Shown piece after piece: positions 34,198 to 42,221 of a DNA stretch of 64,000 nucleotides. The position numbers and the translations under genes are program-made. The stretch covers positions 124,001-188,000 of the forward strand of contig JAEESE010000003.1 in assembly GCA_016286165.1 (NCBI GenBank), read 5' to 3'. The notes under the pieces are model-generated. The model was not told where the DNA came from. It saw only the letters and a list, made by a program, of their open reading frames with translations, and ran no database searches. Origin of the DNA: Bacteroidaceae bacterium (GTDB lineage: Bacteria; Bacteroidota; Bacteroidia; Bacteroidales; Bacteroidaceae). Each line of letters starts with the position of its first letter. Positions within the stretch are counted from its first letter, which is position 1.

Positions 34198-35445
34198 TTA
34201 TGCCTGTGGTTGAGTGGTCGTGGTGAGCAGGCTGCGTGTCATGCGGCGCACAGGAATCCATACAGCTATGAGGCCCACGACAAGCACCGTGGCGAAGATG
34301 ATGAGCAGGTCGGTGGCGTGTACGCTCACGGGGTAGGCATCTACAATATATGACCCTTCGCTGTGCCCGAGCTTCACGAACCCGAATTGCATCTGGGCCA
34401 GACAGAGCGCCAGGCCGAGCAGTATGCCTATGGCGGCACCTATGCCTGAGATGAGCCAGCCTTCGAGCAGGAAGATATTAGCCACCTGCTTGTCGTTGGC
34501 GCCCAGGGCGCGCAGCGTCTGCACGTCGGCTTGCTTGTCGATCATCAGCATCGAAAGAGATCCGATGATATTGAACGAAGCCACCAGCAGTATGAACGAC
34601 AGGAACAGGTAGGCAATGAACTTCTCCACCTGCATTATGCGGAACGTGTCTTGCTGCTGCTCATAGCGGTTCAGCACCTCGAAACGGTCGCCCACCAGCG
34701 CCTGGATGGCTTTCTGTGCCGCTCCTTGCTTCACGCCCGGCTTCAGCTTAAGTTCCACGGCGCTTACCAAGCCTTGGGCATCGAACAAGCGGCGGGCGAA
34801 GGCCAGGGACGTGAGTATATATTGTGAGTCGTAGCGCGACTGGTTCACGGCAAACACTACTCCGGGCGAGTACAGCTCATCGCTCACAAAACTCTGCATA
34901 GGATTGCTCAGGTTCACCTGCTCGCCACGGCGAGGAGCATAGATGGGCAGGGCACCTTCGTAGCGGGCGCCTAAACCCAGCTGCTGCGCCAACCGTATGC
35001 CCATGATACCATATTCGAGCACGTCGGCGTGTAGCATGAACTCGCCGTCGCCATACAATATGTCGTCGAGGCTGGCCTGCTGGTTGAAGTTATCGTCCAC
35101 GCCCTTGATGGTCACCACCCATTGGCGGTCGTTGCCCACGATGAGCGCCTGATCCTCGAACACCTCAGTGTACACGTCTATCCCCTCATATCCGCGCAGG
35201 GCGGTGAGCGAAGCATCGTCGGCAGCGATACTCTTGCCCTCGCGCAGCACCACCTTCAACTCAGGGTCGAAAGCCGTGAAGAACGAGGCAACGTATTCGC
35301 GGAAACCGTTGAACACCGACAGCGTCACCACCATAGCCATAGTAGCCACGGCAACACCGCAGGCGGAGATGCCTGAGATGATGTTGATCGTATGGTGGCT
35401 CTTGCGCGAGAAGAGGTAGCGGCGGGCTATGTAGAGGGAAAACAT
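34198..35445 (-). CDS. FtsX-like ABC transporter permease (LolC/LolE type)
   Basis: 415 residues from the ATG at 35445; a longer frame to 35481 would run into the promoter. One N-terminal membrane helix (about 20-45: INIISGISACGVAVATMAM) is followed by a large periplasmic MacB-type domain and three C-terminal helices of the FtsX domain, with SLSMLMIDKQADVQTLRALG (the cytoplasmic coupling motif) near 295. This is the membrane component of a lipoprotein-release system that passes lipoproteins to the periplasmic carrier; the ATPase is not in this window. A full-consensus promoter precedes it. Confidence 0.9.
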   Translation of the reverse strand: MFSLYIARRYLFSRKSHHTINIISGISACGVAVATMAMVVTLSVFNGFREYVASFFTAFDPELKVVLREGKSIAADDASLTALRGYEGIDVYTEVFEDQALIVGNDRQWVVTIKGVDDNFNQQASLDDILYGDGEFMLHADVLEYGIMGIRLAQQLGLGARYEGALPIYAPRRGEQVNLSNPMQSFVSDELYSPGVVFAVNQSRYDSQYILTSLAFARRLFDAQGLVSAVELKLKPGVKQGAAQKAIQALVGDRFEVLNRYEQQQDTFRIMQVEKFIAYLFLSFILLVASFNIIGSLSMLMIDKQADVQTLRALGANDKQVANIFLLEGWLISGIGAAIGILLGLALCLAQMQFGFVKLGHSEGSYIVDAYPVSVHATDLLIIFATVLVVGLIAVWIPVRRMTRSLLTTTTQPQA

Positions 35446-35482
35446 GTATCTAATTGAAAGCGGATTATTAATAAAGAGCACA

Positions 35483-35514
35483 CAAAGGTAAGGCTTTAAT
35501 GCCGTTCAGCCAAA
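35483..35514 (-). promoter_or_regulatory. Permease promoter, full consensus
   Basis: On the minus strand TTTG (35511-35514), 20 bp, TACCTTTG (35483-35490). Together with the nrdD and M48 promoters it shows that this genome uses the Bacteroidetes -33/-7 signals. It excludes a start at 35481. Confidence 0.8.
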
Positions 35515-35558
35515 TTTTTGTCAATAAATATTTCGGTTAAAGCCTTCATGTCCTCATG

Positions 35559-35660
35559 CGCGACCAATCATATCCGCCTGCATGACCGGTCGTATCCGCC
35601 TGCATGACCGTTCGTATCTGCCCGCACGTCTGTTCATATCCGCCCACACGTCTGGCCATA
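35559..35660. repeat. 22-bp-period palindromic array 4 (5 units)
   Basis: Unit cores begin at 35563 (ACCAAT), 35585 (ACCGGT), 35607 (ACCGTT), 35629 (TCTGTT) and 35651 (TCTGGC), each exactly 22 bp from the last. Spacers share TATCCGCC. It lies upstream of the permease promoter and before the hairpin element. Confidence 0.88.
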
Positions 35661-35784
35661 GTCCGTAATCAGTCAGTGCAGAGTGAAAGTAAAGATTTAC
35701 GGTTATCTCGTTAGGTGTCACAAACAGCCGTTTGCTGTGATTTCCGTGATTTCTGTGTGAGCCTCTAACATAAAAGATGGGAAT

Positions 35785-36059
35785 GATATAGCAGATGACC
35801 TGCAAACCCCGTAGGGGTGAAGGATTTTAGGCAGGGGTGAAGCGGAGCGGAACCCCTGTTCATAGAACATAGTATATAGAGTGCCGTAGGTACGACGGAA
35901 TTATTGAGTTTGTTCCTGCGTACCTACGGCACTCTATATACCTTCTGACATGATACAGGGGTTTCGTTCGCTTCGCTCACTTCACCGCCTGCCTAAATTC
36001 CTACGCCCCTCTGGGGCTCACTTCCTCTCAATAGGTCAACTCCTATATCATTGCCTTTA
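35785..36059. repeat. Large imperfect inverted repeat (about 275 bp)
   Basis: The arms 35785-35893 and 35920-36059 are imperfect reverse complements. The innermost 21 bp (35873-35893 against 35920-35940) are perfect around a 26-nt loop. Further out, matching blocks include ATTTTAGGCAGGGGTGAAG against CTTCACCGCCTGCCTAAAT, and GATATA against TATATC at the ends. There is no coding content. It could be a MITE-like element or a structured RNA. Confidence 0.8.
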
Positions 36060-36235
36060 TTTTTCACTTTTCACTTTTCATTTTTCACTCAAAATAAGCT
36101 CTTAACTACCCACTACCCGGTCATTTTTCCGCGTTTTTCTGCATATTTCCGTGTTTTTCCGTTGTTAAAAGGAGAAAAAACAGCTTGAAACGAAAAAAAA
36201 CTTGATTCTTTAACCTCTAATCTATAATCTTTTAT

Positions 36236-36243
36236 TACCTTTG
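36236..36243 (+). promoter_or_regulatory. tRNA-Ser promoter -7 box
   Basis: TACCTTTG, 16 bp before the mature tRNA 5' end. Confidence 0.6.
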
Positions 36244-36259
36244 CGCCCGCAAACCACAA

Positions 36260-36344
36260 GGAGAGATGGCAGAGTGGTCGATTGCATCGGTCTTGAAAAC
36301 CGACGTACTGAAAGGTACCGGGGGTTCGAATCCCTCTCTCTCCG
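36260..36344 (+). tRNA. tRNA-Ser (anticodon UGA)
   Basis: 85 nt. The acceptor stem GGAGAGA pairs with TCTCTCC, with discriminator G at 36344. The anticodon stem TCGGT/ACCGA encloses CTTGAAA, giving anticodon TGA (reads UCA and UCG/UCU by wobble). A long variable arm (CGTACTGAAAGGTACCG region) and the T-arm GGGGGTTCGAATCCC fit class-II tRNA-Ser. CCA is not encoded. Confidence 0.96.
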
Positions 36345-36350
36345 CACAGA

Positions 36351-36375
36351 AAGGCAACCATTTCGGTTGCCTTTT
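36351..36375 (+). terminator. tRNA-Ser terminator
   Basis: AAGGCAACC (36351-36359) pairs with GGTTGCCTT (36365-36373) around a 5-nt loop, followed by TT. Confidence 0.8.
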
Positions 36376-36392
36376 CTCGTTCAAGAGAGGTC

Positions 36393-36494
36393 TTCGAACC
36401 CCCGCCTCCCGCCGTTCCCTCACGCGCTGATCCCACGACAGCTTCGGCTCGGCCAGCCGGCCTTGCTCTCGTGGAGCGCTGAGAAGTCATCTTC
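36393..36494. repeat. tRNA-associated repeat, copy 1 (102 bp)
   Basis: Begins TTCGAACCCCCGCCTCCCGC and ends AGAAGTCATCTTC. Only about four mismatches separate it from copy 2 at 36599-36700. Its first bases resemble the reverse complement of a tRNA T-arm. Confidence 0.88.
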
Positions 36495-36526
36495 GGCAAA
36501 GATACTCAATCTTTACCTCGATGCCA

Positions 36527-36541
36527 CCCTCTCTCTCCGCA
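36527..36541 (+). other. tRNA-Ser 3' end remnant
   Basis: CCCTCTCTCTCCGCA is identical to the tRNA-Ser 3' end at 36332-36346. No tRNA body precedes it (36495-36526), so it is a truncated second tRNA or a duplicated attachment-like segment. A terminator follows, as after the intact gene. Confidence 0.7.
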
Positions 36542-36546
36542 GTCTG

Positions 36547-36579
36547 AACGCTGAGCTTTTTAAGCCCAGCGTTTTTTTT
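36547..36579 (+). terminator. Terminator after the tRNA remnant
   Basis: AACGCTGAGCTT (36547-36558) pairs with AAGCCCAGCGTT (36562-36573) with one mismatch, and an eight-T run follows from 36572. Confidence 0.85.
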
Positions 36580-36598
36580 CTGCGGTAGAGAACCGAGA

Positions 36599-36700
36599 TT
36601 CGAACCCCCGCCTCCCGCCGTTCCCTCACGCGCTGATTCCCCGACAGCTTCGGCTCGGCCAGCCGGCCTAGCTCTCGTGGAGCGCTGAGAAGTCATCTTC
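36599..36700. repeat. tRNA-associated repeat, copy 2 (102 bp)
   Basis: Second copy of the repeat at 36393-36494, 206 bp away, in the same order after a tRNA 3' end and terminator. Confidence 0.88.
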
Positions 36701-36737
36701 CAATGAGCAGTCAGCCTCGGAAGCAAGCAGCAACGAA

Positions 36738-36850
36738 GCGCCCCAACGGGGCAGCAAGCAGTGTCCCTCCGTCGCCGTATGAGTTACGGCTCCCCTCATC
36801 GGGCACGGATGGCCTCTAAAGGCCCTCTTCGCCCAGGGCAGCGCCCTGGG
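36738..36850. other. Non-coding segment with three hairpins
   Basis: GCCCC/GGGGC (36740-36744 and 36748-36752), GGCCT/AGGCC (36811-36815 and 36820-36824) and CCCAGGGC/GCCCTGGG (36832-36839 and 36843-36850). No protein frame of interest. It might be a decayed relative of the hairpin element at 35.8-36.1 kb, but I see no direct sequence match. Confidence 0.5.
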
Positions 36851-36906
36851 TATACAGGATGGGGAAATACTCGCCCTGACAAGGCAAAAGCAAAGGCCGG
36901 GGTTTG

Positions 36907-36994
36907 TTTAAGGCCAAGCTTATATACCGATAAGGCCGTTTTAATCGGCTGATTAGGCCAACCTAATTTGCGGATTAGGTTGACATGATTATTA
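36907..36994. repeat. 22-bp-period array 5, GATTAGG type (4 units)
   Basis: Units start at 36907 (TTTAAGGCC), 36929 (GATAAGGCC), 36951 (GATTAGGCC) and 36973 (GATTAGGTT), exactly 22 bp apart. It is the same core type as array 3b and lies just downstream of the CotH protein gene. Confidence 0.85.
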
Positions 36995-37008
36995 AGGGTG
37001 TGGGCGGG

Positions 37009-40000
37009 CTATCTTATCAGCGCCTTGCGGGAAGTGCCGTTGGAGAGGCGGATGATGTAGATGCCGGGACGGAGGCGGGATGGGGTGTTGCCGAGGTAGG
37101 TGCCGCAGAGGTCGTAGTAGCCGATGGGCACGGCGGCGGAGGCCATCTGAACGGGTGCGGCGATGCCTACCTGCTCGGGGCTGGCCATGTGCCAGACGAG
37201 GGGCTCGGAGCGGGTGCCGAGGACGGCGGAGGTGAAGTCGAGCGACTCCTGGATGGGGTATTCGTCGCCTTGAGCATCAAGGCCCTTGAGGGTTATCGCG
37301 TCGCCGTCGAAGCCATAGAGCGTCATGAATAGCTTGCCGTCGACACATTCGCCAACGCCACGACATTCGTCGTCGGAGTAAGCCAGGACGGTGAACTCCT
37401 CAACGTCGACAGGTTGGTCGTCGACATAGAGCTGGGCGATGGCGCCCATGACATTGGGGTAGGCATGGGGATTAAGGCCGTAGGCAGTGGACTGCAGGCC
37501 TTGGTGCGGCTTGCGCAGACGTACTGTGTGGCGGGCGGGCGTGAACTTTATCTTCTTGCCGGTGGCGGTCCAGTACATATATCCCTGTCCGGGCATGAGG
37601 GTGCTCAGTGTGCCTATCCATCCGTCGGCATCGCTGTAGACGGAGAAACCTGCCTGGCCCATGATGATGTCGCCCGCGTTTATCTCGGAGGCTTGGAAGG
37701 CCGACGCCAGCGGTTGCATATCCATTGACGGATAGCCTATCCAGTTCCAGCCCTGTGCGAGGTCGATGGTGGCGCGTTGGTTGAGCGTGAGGCCATCGAA
37801 GGCGTAGTTGTGGGCTTCGCTCATGTCAACCTTGTAGAGCTGATTGGGCTGCAGGGCTTTGAGCGAGCCTGTCATGGTGCCGCCCGAGGGGCTATAGGCA
37901 GCTTCCTCGGAGCGCCCGCGGATGATGTCGGCATAGCTGTTGAAGCGGTTTACGGACACGGTGCCTGCGAAGGGGTGGGATACCCAGTTCCAGCCTTGTG
38001 CCAGATCGAGGTTGAGGGTTGCGCCGCTGTTGTCCATGATGCCTTCGTCGGTCATGAGGAATTGGTCGGCGGTGAGCAGGGTGTTCGTCTTCTCGATGGT
38101 GGGTAGGTTGAAATGGTAGATGTCGTTGCCGCCGTCGGGATAGCGCCCTACGGATTGGTCGCCGTTGTGGGCTGTGTAGTGGAGCGCGTCGGCAAAGTTC
38201 TGGAGGGCGGGATGTGTGTTGAAGTAGGCCTCGTTGTTCTGTATGAATTCCTCTGATGATATGATGGCCAGGGCCTCGTTGTCGGAGTTGTTGAGCTTGA
38301 AGGTAGTGTGCAGCTGGGTCATCGGGTCGAGCTTGTCTGCCCAAACGATGAGGTGGCCGTGGGCTGGCACTATGGTGTTGATGGCCGAGGCGGAGGGTAT
38401 CTGGTATTTGAGTGGGTTGTTGAGGTTGTCGGTGACGTAGAGGCCTGCCACGTCGAGGTCGGTGTCGGTGGGATTGTATATCTCGAGCCAGTCGTTTTTC
38501 TTGAAGTATTCGTTGATAAACACGCTGTTGCCAGCGCTTATCTCGTTGACTTTGAGGGGCAGGGCGAGGGCGGCGAGGCACTCATCGTCGGGCAGCGGTT
38601 CGAAGGTGGCCAGTAGCGAGCAGGTGGCTACGTCCTCGATAGTGCTCAGGTCGAGCTGCGGATCTGTCGACAGCAGCTTGTCGTTGCCTTTCTTGTTGCG
38701 AAGGAGTTCGGCCGTCCAATATATGTCTGACGATTGGTTGTGGGTGTTGTGCACCTCAACGGCAATGACGTTGCTGCCGCGGCGCAGCAGTTTGTTGCTT
38801 ATTTTGACGGTGTAGACGCCGGCGGTGGAGCTGGCATAGGTTGTGGACGGCTGGTCGTAGGTGACTTCGCCGTCGGCCATGAGGTAGCGTCCCACTTCCA
38901 TGCCGTTGACGTAGATGACGCAGCCGTCGTCGACATATCCTGTCAGCACGAATTCCTCGTTGTCGGCAGGTGCTGTGGAGAGTGTGAAGGTCTTGCGGAA
39001 ATAATAGGTGGGACGTTTGTTGTTGGGATCATCGCCGTAGTCGATGACGGTATTGTAGTCGGAGGTGCCGTTGATTCCTATCGTTCCGTAGCCGAAGGGT
39101 GCAGGGCCTGCGGGCCATGAGTTGGCGCTGTAGTTGAGGAAATACCAGTTCTGGCCGTCGAGCGAGCCTTGGTCGTAGTAGTACCACGTATCGGTGGTGC
39201 TGATTATCTGGTCGGACTGCAATATGGCGCCCTCGCCTTGTAGCATCCAGCCCGTGAAGCGGTAGCCGGCAGGTGCCTTGGCGGTGAGCGTCATGGGTGT
39301 GTGGAAGATGCCTTTGAAGTGGCCCATGGGCACTTCCTGTCCGTTGGCCAGGAAGGCGGCTCCTTCGGCATTGCTGCTCAGTTCCACGTTGATGCCCTGA
39401 GGCAGACGGAAGTAGTTGCGGAAGTTGTTCATAGTGGCGGTTCGGTTGTTCACGATGCCGTTGATGAGGGTATTGGCCGACGATGTGATGTTGCTGGTGG
39501 TGCCGTCGAACTCGCCAGCCTTCAGCTTCTCGTCCCTCAGCGCGTTGACCACTTTACGCACGTGCTGCTCCTCGAAGACGCTGCCGTTGACGAGGCAGAA
39601 GGCGTCGATGAAGCGTTTCTTGAAAGGCTCGTGCTTGAGCATGTTCAGGAAGATGTCGATGAGGAAGTTACGGCCTGTGTCGTAGCGCGAATCGTTGAGG
39701 TGGCCGGCCAGGCTGCTCAGCATGTTCGTGGAGCCGAAGCCGCTGTCGAGGTCCATGAAGACGAGGTGAAACTTGCCGTCCTCTCGGGAGCGGTAGCCTT
39801 TGACGTTGTTGCTGTTGGTGAGCCAGTCGCCGCAGCCTACGAAACATTCCACGGCCATGTAGTTGCAGTACTCGTCGATGTCGACAATCTGGCATATCTG
39901 GTCGTACAGGCTGTCGTCGGTGGGTGCACTGGCGAGGCGGGTGGCAAGGGCCATCCATTGACGGAACACCTCGTCGTCGCCCGTTTTCTGCTCGTAGCCT

Positions 40001-41400
40001 TTGGTACCGTTGATTTCGAACTGGTCCAACAGGTCGTCGTCGATGCCGTAGTTGGCATAGGCGTGGTTCTTGTTGTTGGGCTCGCGCAGGTTAAAGGTGA
40101 AATAGTATTTGCCGTTGATGAACACGTGTACGGGCTGCACCTCCTGGCAATCGACATAAAAGCCGCTGCTGAGGATAATCTTGTGTGTGCCTGCGTCGCG
40201 CATTCGGCCATAGCCGTCGTTGCCGCCATTGCGCACTACGACGCCTTTGTTCTTGATGTAGGGCTTGTCCTTGAAGAACTGATAGGGTAGGAAGTTCTGG
40301 CCCAGATAGTACTTGCCGCCCTTGAGGCGGAATGAGGCATTAGGCGCATACTGGTTGCGGCTCCAGCCGCCGCAGACCTCGAAGTCGCACTCCTGGTTGA
40401 TGGCCATGAGGAACGAGCCGTTGTCGTTCTCGTCGGGCACCAGATAGTCGAAGCTGACGGGTCGCTCCCACGAGCGGTTCTTGTTGGTGTTGTAGCTCAC
40501 GCCCTGCCCCGAGATGCCGTTTGTGCCGACGGTGTAGGCGCCTATCTTATTGTCGAAGAGGTTCTTGTCATCGGTCACTACGGAGACGATGGGCAGGTAG
40601 TAGTCGCGGTCCTTGTAGATATACGAGCGGGTGACGACGGCGCTCGGCAGGTAACCGTCCTTGAACAGACGGAAACGAAAGACGGCCGTGCCGCTGTTTA
40701 GCGTGAAGCGGCCGTTGGAGCTGGTCTGGCCGTTGTCGAGCGTGGGTGTACTGCCGTCGATGGTGTAGCGGAGCGTGCAGCCCGCGGGTATGTTCACACG
40801 GGCCACAAACGACGAGGTGAACACGCGGGAATCGGTGTCGACGACAGGCGCGTCCAATTGTGCGTCGGCAAAGGTGCTGCCTTCGTTGGTGGCGGCTGGG
40901 GTAGGGGTGGAGCACCAGCGCCAGGTGCTGCCGCCGTCGGTGGTGCGGGCATAGCTGCAGCGCTGAATGCCAGCCGGATAGTCCTGCGAGAGCAGCTGGT
41001 TGCCGTTCTTATCGCTGAGGTAGAACGTGCCGCCTTCGTAGGTCAGCTTGAAGCCGATTTGTTTGTTAGCCTGGGTGCTGTACTTGGTGCCCGTGTCGTA
41101 ATGGTCGAACCAGATGTTCCTGAAACCATGGGCGGGCACGGAACCTTCGGTGCTCGCCATGCGAAACATCTTCAGGTTCGAAGGGTCGTTGCTCACGTAG
41201 AGCGAGCCCAGCGAGATGCTTTCGTCGGTGGGGTTGTAGAACTCTATCCAGCCGCCGTAGTTGAACGACGGGTCGATGAATCCATCGATGTTGCACACCT
41301 GAATCTCGTTGATAATGAGCTTCGCAGGGTCGCCGGCGGCAAACATCTTTGTAGCCGCCAGGAACAATGCTATGATACTAAGGCAGAAACGATTTTTCAT
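37009..41400 (-). CDS. Secreted CotH-kinase protein with lamin-tail and chitobiase-like domains
   Basis: 1463 residues with a signal peptide (1-22). Order: lamin-tail domain 1 (about 25-125, IINEIQVCNIDGF, WIEFYNPTDESI); chitobiase/FN3-associated segment (about 195-265, RYTIDGSTPTLDNG); CotH-kinase domain (about 270-660) with the active-site-like LVFMDLDSGFGS near 555; a carbohydrate-binding-like beta-sandwich (about 800-930, GCVIYVNGMEVGRYL); lamin-tail domain 2 (about 965-1090, WLEIYNPTDTDLDVAGLYV); and a type IX-like C-terminal tail (YYDLCGTYLG ... RPGIYIIRLSNG). CotH domains phosphorylate secreted proteins in other bacteria. It starts 17 bp after cobS, so it shares the cob transcript or is read through from it. 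The product is probably surface-attached. Confidence 0.85.
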   Translation of the reverse strand: MKNRFCLSIIALFLAATKMFAAGDPAKLIINEIQVCNIDGFIDPSFNYGGWIEFYNPTDESISLGSLYVSNDPSNLKMFRMASTEGSVPAHGFRNIWFDHYDTGTKYSTQANKQIGFKLTYEGGTFYLSDKNGNQLLSQDYPAGIQRCSYARTTDGGSTWRWCSTPTPAATNEGSTFADAQLDAPVVDTDSRVFTSSFVARVNIPAGCTLRYTIDGSTPTLDNGQTSSNGRFTLNSGTAVFRFRLFKDGYLPSAVVTRSYIYKDRDYYLPIVSVVTDDKNLFDNKIGAYTVGTNGISGQGVSYNTNKNRSWERPVSFDYLVPDENDNGSFLMAINQECDFEVCGGWSRNQYAPNASFRLKGGKYYLGQNFLPYQFFKDKPYIKNKGVVVRNGGNDGYGRMRDAGTHKIILSSGFYVDCQEVQPVHVFINGKYYFTFNLREPNNKNHAYANYGIDDDLLDQFEINGTKGYEQKTGDDEVFRQWMALATRLASAPTDDSLYDQICQIVDIDEYCNYMAVECFVGCGDWLTNSNNVKGYRSREDGKFHLVFMDLDSGFGSTNMLSSLAGHLNDSRYDTGRNFLIDIFLNMLKHEPFKKRFIDAFCLVNGSVFEEQHVRKVVNALRDEKLKAGEFDGTTSNITSSANTLINGIVNNRTATMNNFRNYFRLPQGINVELSSNAEGAAFLANGQEVPMGHFKGIFHTPMTLTAKAPAGYRFTGWMLQGEGAILQSDQIISTTDTWYYYDQGSLDGQNWYFLNYSANSWPAGPAPFGYGTIGINGTSDYNTVIDYGDDPNNKRPTYYFRKTFTLSTAPADNEEFVLTGYVDDGCVIYVNGMEVGRYLMADGEVTYDQPSTTYASSTAGVYTVKISNKLLRRGSNVIAVEVHNTHNQSSDIYWTAELLRNKKGNDKLLSTDPQLDLSTIEDVATCSLLATFEPLPDDECLAALALPLKVNEISAGNSVFINEYFKKNDWLEIYNPTDTDLDVAGLYVTDNLNNPLKYQIPSASAINTIVPAHGHLIVWADKLDPMTQLHTTFKLNNSDNEALAIISSEEFIQNNEAYFNTHPALQNFADALHYTAHNGDQSVGRYPDGGNDIYHFNLPTIEKTNTLLTADQFLMTDEGIMDNSGATLNLDLAQGWNWVSHPFAGTVSVNRFNSYADIIRGRSEEAAYSPSGGTMTGSLKALQPNQLYKVDMSEAHNYAFDGLTLNQRATIDLAQGWNWIGYPSMDMQPLASAFQASEINAGDIIMGQAGFSVYSDADGWIGTLSTLMPGQGYMYWTATGKKIKFTPARHTVRLRKPHQGLQSTAYGLNPHAYPNVMGAIAQLYVDDQPVDVEEFTVLAYSDDECRGVGECVDGKLFMTLYGFDGDAITLKGLDAQGDEYPIQESLDFTSAVLGTRSEPLVWHMASPEQVGIAAPVQMASAAVPIGYYDLCGTYLGNTPSRLRPGIYIIRLSNGTSRKALIR

Positions 41401-41417
41401 ATCTTTTGAGATGAATC

Positions 41418-42221
41418 TTACGATGAAATGTTTAAGGTAAGCACGAGCCAGGCCATGTACATCGACAGCTCGCTAAGCAGGAACAGCGCGCCGCAGCAGT
41501 CGCCCGTGTAACCGCCCAAACGGCGGCGCATCCACAACATAAGCAGCAGTTCCACGATGAAGGGAACAGGCAGCAACAGCACTACGGCGCCCAAACCAAG
41601 GTAAACGCATAGGGCGATGGGCAGGGCCAGTGCCAAGGCACAACGGAGTGAGTGCAGGAGCCATGCCTGCCACGAGCGGCCTACATATACCACTTGGTTC
41701 TTGGCCTCGTCGGCCGTGCGGGCATAAGGCAACTGGCCGGTGATGAGCGATGCTGCGCTTTTGCCTGTCACGTCGAACAGCAGGATAAGCGCTCCGGCCT
41801 GCCACATAGCGGCGGATGAGGCCTGCGTTGCGCTGGCGATATTCGTCATGAGCGACCACAACAGACCGATGTACAACACCAGTCCGAGGACCCCGTAGGT
41901 GCCTATGTGTGAGTCCTTCATAATAACTAATATTCGCGCGCGCGAGGTGCCGCCACCGAAGCCGTCGCAGAAATCAGCCAGACCGTCCTCGTGCAAAGCG
42001 CCCGTCAGCAGCAAGCGTGCCGCTATGGCTAGCAGGGCGCTGATGGCAGGCGAGAGGCCTAAAGCCAGGCCTCCAACGAAAACACCGCCCATGACGCCGC
42101 CCGTGAGCCACCCTATGATGGGCCACCAGTCCACTACATGCTCAAAGGCTTCTTTCGGCACCGTGAACAGCCGCCACCAGGGCAGGCGGGTGAAGAACAT
42201 CAGAGAAGCTAAAAGACCCAT
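41418..42221 (-). CDS. cobS: Adenosylcobinamide-GDP ribazoletransferase (cobalamin synthase)
   Basis: 267 residues, a multi-spanning membrane protein. It joins adenosylcobinamide-GDP (from CobU) with alpha-ribazole phosphate (from CobT) to finish the nucleotide loop of B12. The conserved HEDGLADFCDGFGGG (77-91) holds the acidic metal-binding residues, and several hydrophobic helices follow. Its start codon shares one base with the cobT stop codon (TAATG), showing translational coupling. Confidence 0.95.
   Translation of the reverse strand: MGLLASLMFFTRLPWWRLFTVPKEAFEHVVDWWPIIGWLTGGVMGGVFVGGLALGLSPAISALLAIAARLLLTGALHEDGLADFCDGFGGGTSRARILVIMKDSHIGTYGVLGLVLYIGLLWSLMTNIASATQASSAAMWQAGALILLFDVTGKSAASLITGQLPYARTADEAKNQVVYVGRSWQAWLLHSLRCALALALPIALCVYLGLGAVVLLLPVPFIVELLLMLWMRRRLGGYTGDCCGALFLLSELSMYMAWLVLTLNISS

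Noticed and set aside
36113..36499. 128-residue open frame with [11 protein letters not shown] and [11 protein letters not shown]
   Set aside because: It is antisense to tRNA-Ser, and this peptide is a well-known false gene over tRNA-Ser loci.
39301..40290. 329-residue open frame opposite the CotH protein
   Set aside because: Valine/alanine-rich antisense shadow without promoter or domain.
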